Below are positions 60,493 to 64,000 of a stretch of 64,000 nucleotides of DNA, one piece after another. How positions within the stretch are numbered: position 1 is the stretch's first letter; each line of letters starts with the position of its first letter. The position numbers and the translations under genes are program-made. Below the pieces are notes generated by a model that worked only from the letters and a program-made list of their open reading frames with translations, did not search any database and was not told where the DNA came from. Source of the DNA: Amoebidium appalachense (Eukaryota; Ichthyosporea); the NCBI GenBank assembly GCA_963693365.1, contig CAVNZM010000005.1, positions 7,130,001 to 7,194,000 on the forward strand, given 5' to 3'.

Positions 60493-60745
60493 GAATGTAC
60501 CTGCAGACACTGTGTGGCAGCGCCCTTGAGCAGATTGTCGATGGTGGCGCAAACAACAACACGGGTCGGGTCGGTCTTGCTGTGGGCCAGATAGATTCAT
60601 GTCAATACTTCGCCAAAGACGTGCAGATGTTTTTGTTGTTCTCTTTTAACATAGCACCATCATTAGTGTACTAGTAATATTATCATTATCATTACTATTA
60701 CGTGGCTCTTTTTCAGAGCATGATTGTTATTCTTCTTCTTTTTTC

Positions 60746-60820
<75 letters not shown>

Positions 60821-60933
60821 GGTTTGAAAATACCTGACTTCGAAGCCACCAATGACGACGTGGTGCTTGCCGGCATTGTCCCTCACCAGAGGGGCATCCT
60901 TCTGCACGTGCACGAGCTTCTCATCCGCATACG

Positions 60934-60973
<40 letters not shown>

Positions 60974-61392
60974 TGTGACAAAGAGGCTGACAGTGAGACT
61001 GCATGGTTACCCTACTCCAAAGGAAGACGTGGGAAATGGCACCGACAGGAGGAGTGGTGGTGGTGGTGGTGGTTGGGGGGGGGGGGGGGGGGGGGGGAGG
61101 AGAGAGAGAGAGAGACTATTTTTTTTTATAAAAAAAAAAATCCCTCGCGCACTCCAGGAAACCCAGAAACTCACAGGACCAATAGGCAGGAAAAAACGAC
61201 GCCAAAAATGCAAAAGAGGGAATCTGGGTGATGCCCATGCTGACCCATGGCCCGAAAGTGTGAGAGAGAGGGCTTGCTCACACGCACAAACCGTCAACAA
61301 GAAATAATAGTAATTCTTACCACCACTTCGTGAGAAATAGTGAGCAGACGCAGAGTAGACCACAAGCCCACAAGTGCATACATAAAGGACAA

Positions 61393-61426
<34 letters not shown>

Positions 61427-61612
61427 GGAAAGGAGGGGGGTGGATGTGTGATGTGGGTGGTGGTAAGGTGCCTGAATGTGCGTTAGTTTTTGTGTTCTTG
61501 AGCGGATATGGCCGACAGGATGTGGGTGTGTGGGTGTACTCTGTGCGTGTGCGCGCGCGCGCCTTTCGTTGTGTTAGTGATGATGGTGTATGTGTGTGAT
61601 TGTGTGGGAAGG

Positions 61613-61652
<40 letters not shown>

Positions 61653-61665
61653 GGTGTGTGGGAAG

Positions 61666-61702
<37 letters not shown>

Positions 61703-62380
61703 CTGTATTCCATGTGTACCTTCTTGAAAAGTTCGTAGACCTCCTCGGTGGTGGTTGGCCGATTGAGAACAATGTTGGTGGTCAGGTGGATGCCTGGGAC
61801 ACATGGTGAGGGTTAATAAGTGCCGCCAAAGAAACACCACACCACAATTTGCACTTGCACACACACACATCACCACCCTCTCAAACCCCTCCCTCCCCCC
61901 TTCTCTCTACTCCCCCCCCCCCCCCCCCCCCCCTCCCTTGCACCAGCAAAAAAGAAAAAGAAATATAAAACTTTCAAAAAAACAAAACACACACACCCGC
62001 ACACACCCGCACACACACACACACACACATTTTTTTTTTTTAAAAGAAAAAAACACAATGCCCTGGTGCCAACTTAAAGGAACAGGACGTATGTAGAACG
62101 AAAGCAAACTAAAACAACAGCAATTCGAGAGTTGGCCTTGGTGGTGGTCTGGATGAGATGGCGAAGAGGATGGGCTGTGCGCGCGCGCGCGCGTGTGTGT
62201 GGTGTGTATGTATGTGTTTATTCTTTATTTTATTTTTATTTTTTTTCCCGGGGGGGGGGGGGGGGGGGGGGGGTTGGGGTTGGGGGGAGGGGGTGAAGGA
62301 GGGAGGGAGGGAGGAGGGGGTGGGGGTGTTTTTCTTTTTTTTCTTTCTTTTTTTTTCCTTTTTTTTTTTCCTTTTTTTTT

Positions 62381-62411
<31 letters not shown>

Positions 62412-62996
62412 GGAGGGAGGAGGGTTGTTGTACCCTGGAACCAAGAGGCGACATGGGGGGTGAAGTGGATGGGATGGCCAACCTGACGGCTAACCTGTCG
62501 ACCAATCAAATATCAGTATTCCGTACCGTAACTTAATGCCATAGAATCGAATACCACGCCATGGGGGGTCATTATAAAACTCTATACAATAACAACCCCC
62601 CCCCCCCCATTTTTGTTTGTTTAAATTTGCCCCCCTGCCCCCCTGCCCTTTCCCTCCCCCTGCATCTTTGATCTTCTGCCAACCCCAACCTAACCAGAAA
62701 GACTTCTATCTTCCCTTGTGCTTGTTCCTCTTATGAACGAATAACCGTAACATTATCAAACCTGCCATGTTTTTTGCACCCACTGTGTTCGACAGGAAAC
62801 CAAACGACTTTGATTCGAAAAACCGACAAGATGCTGTCAGCACTCAAACAAATGATGAAGTTACCCGCAAAAAAAGGGATCAGGCTCTTAATAGGTGCCA
62901 TTGGGCAGGTGGTGGTGGTGGTGGTGGTGGTGGGGGGAAAGGGGGGGGGAGAGAGAGGCGGGGGAGTGTGAGTATGAGTGTGGGCATGTGTATGTT

Positions 62997-63033
<37 letters not shown>

Positions 63034-63425
63034 GAGGGGGGGAGGGAGGGGGCGAGCGAGAGAGAGAGTGTGTGTGTGTGTTCATTTGTGTGCGTGGGTG
63101 TGTGTGCGGGGGGGGGGGGGGGGGGGGGGGGAGGGAAGAGACGACAGAGAGCGCGAGAGCGAGAGAGAGAGGAGAGAGACAATTAGAGAGAGAGGAGAGA
63201 GCGATAGAGACACACACACACACACAGCATTTTGTACGTACCTCACGCTCGTGGATGTGGTTGGTGAGGGTGTAGGGGATAATATTATCCTTGAGGAAGG
63301 CAGGGTCGTTTTTGGGTGAGGGGGTGGTGCCGGCACCAGAGTAGCCTGTGGGGGAGAAATGATTCGTTCGACATCAGTGGTGCGTATGGAACGGCAGAAG
63401 TAACTGAGATCAACAAAAAGGGAAA

Positions 63426-63496
<71 letters not shown>

Positions 63497-63938
63497 CGGA
63501 AAGGGAGGGGGGGGGGGGGGGGGGGGGGGGGAGGGGGCGGGAGGATGGGGGATGGATCTGAAGGATAACAGCCCCCTGGTGTGATGCATGAAATGCTGTG
63601 CATGTGTGGATACCTCAGTGTGACCACTTGCTCACTACAACCACCCCACCAAAACATCGTACACTGAGGGTCAAAAAAGAAAAAGGATGGGACTGGTAAA
63701 GCTATGAGAGAGGGCAAAGAGGCAGGAGGAAGGGAGGGCCGGGGGAGGGGGTGGAGGTGGGGTAAGGGTGGTGGGTGGTGGTGGTGGTGGTGGTGGGGCG
63801 GGGGGGGGGGGGGGGGGAGGGGGGGGGAAGGGGAGGGGGTGGGGGAGGGGGGAAGGGGCGGGAAGGTTCTTACCAGAGACACCGAAGACCATGGGGGGGT
63901 TCTTGAGGAGGTCCTTCAGGGGCAGAATGGATAGCTGG

Positions 63939-63942
<4 letters not shown>
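59552..63942 (-). CDS. ARG5,6: N-acetyl-gamma-glutamyl-phosphate reductase, ARG5,6 type (5' part beyond window)
   Basis: Third enzyme of mitochondrial arginine (ornithine) synthesis: it reduces N-acetylglutamyl phosphate to the semialdehyde with NADPH. Seven exons in gene order: 63942-63874, 63345-63242, 62494-62434, 61793-61720, 60934-60834, 60579-60501 and 59602-59552, all in phase. Family stretches: [109 protein letters not shown], and the end [12 protein letters not shown] before TGA. The wording is that of the fungal ARG5,6 polyprotein rather than bacterial ArgC; an acetylglutamate kinase half probably lies to the right of the window, as does the catalytic Cys region. Animals lack this pathway step. 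Confidence 0.92.
59801..59955. other. AT-rich island with a mitochondrial-tRNA-like start
   Basis: About 155 bp of strongly AT-rich DNA in the last intron of the ARG5,6-type gene, unlike its GC/CA-rich surroundings. It begins with GGTATTTAGCTCAATTGGTAG, which has the form of a tRNA acceptor strand plus D-arm, but no T-arm follows. Later it holds two AATTAAATCATT(T/C)AAT copies. It is best explained as a mitochondrial DNA fragment; function as a tRNA is unlikely. Confidence 0.4.
60745..60817. repeat. Poly-T to poly-G compound homopolymer
   Basis: A T-rich stretch ending in about T29 (to 60782), then about G35 to 60817. On the sense strand of the ARG5,6-type gene this is poly-C followed by poly-A, starting 17 bases beyond the exon that ends at 60834. 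Confidence 0.9.
61397..61702. repeat. Poly-G and (GT)n tracts
   Basis: Poly-G at about 61391-61425, a GC block near 61551-61562, GT at 61616-61649 and poly-G at 61669-61702, all in one intron of the ARG5,6-type gene; they read as C/CA on the sense strand. Confidence 0.85.
62240..62413. repeat. T-rich and poly-G compound tracts
   Basis: T-rich sequence then G22 near 62251-62272, GGGA repeats, T-rich sequence with T22, then G24 at about 62391-62413. Lies next to the exon ending at 62434. Confidence 0.85.
62998..63130. repeat. Poly-G and purine tracts
   Basis: G-run at 62999-63031, GA-rich sequence, GT, then poly-G at 63109-63130. In the ARG5,6-type intron between the exons ending at 63242 and starting at 62494. 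Confidence 0.85.
63428..63531. repeat. (GT)n, (GC)n and poly-G
   Basis: GT from 63428 to 63488, a short GC block, then poly-G to about 63531. In the first visible intron of the ARG5,6-type gene. Confidence 0.88.
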
Positions 63943-63999
<57 letters not shown>

Positions 64000-64000
64000 G
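63943..64000. repeat. (GT)n at the right edge
   Basis: GT repeat running to the window end, upstream in gene direction of the first visible ARG5,6-type exon, so a CA tract beside that exon's acceptor. Confidence 0.9.

Overview
The window looks like nuclear DNA of an opisthokont, most likely a unicellular relative of animals (ichthyosporean, corallochytrean or filasterean grade); that placement is an inference. It combines animal-type genes (a MAX bHLH-zipper factor, a CNOT11 with a nearly animal-identical C-terminal domain, LAMTOR3, an animal-type ketohexokinase) with a fungal-type arginine-biosynthesis reductase (ARG5,6 type) that animals have lost. Genes are rich in GT-AG introns. Introns and spacers are loaded with simple repeats: poly-C/poly-G, (CA)n/(GT)n, (CT)n/(GA)n and compound C-A homopolymers.

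Layout. 0.3-3.9 kb (-): an uncharacterised conserved protein in six phase-consistent exons. 4.6-6.0 kb (-): an unrecognised protein in three exons. 6.4-7.7 kb (-): ketohexokinase, divergent across about 0.7 kb from 8.4-13.7 kb (+): a DESI1-like PPPDE peptidase fused to a PUL domain. 15.9-25.2 kb (+): CNOT11 in ten exons. 27.7-29.6 kb (-): a PH-like domain protein. About 30.9-31.1 kb (+): a probable terminal exon of an unknown gene. 31.6-37.4 kb (+): LAMTOR3 in six exons. 37.4-43.9 kb: a repeat-rich spacer ending in a CCAAT-box cluster. 43.9-45.3 kb (+): a small single-pass membrane protein. 48.5-54.5 kb (-): a UPF0173/UlaG-like metallo-hydrolase in eight exons, with a one-base homopolymer frameshift and a 27-bp microexon. 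56.4-56.8 kb (+): MAX without introns in its CDS. 59.6-63.9 kb (-): the 3' part of an ARG5,6-type N-acetyl-gamma-glutamyl-phosphate reductase whose 5' part lies beyond the right edge.

The genes do not form an operon-like pathway. Several are growth or nutrient regulators (LAMTOR3 in mTORC1 signalling, CNOT11 in mRNA deadenylation, MAX in transcription) beside metabolic enzymes (KHK, arginine synthesis).

Beyond the genes, the strongest signals are a roughly 100-bp dispersed repeat ending in poly-C that sits in the sense orientation in introns, and introns that often carry poly-G/(GT) and complementary poly-C/(CA) tracts. All exon models were built by eye from splice sites, reading phase and family resemblance; no alignment or transcript data were available.
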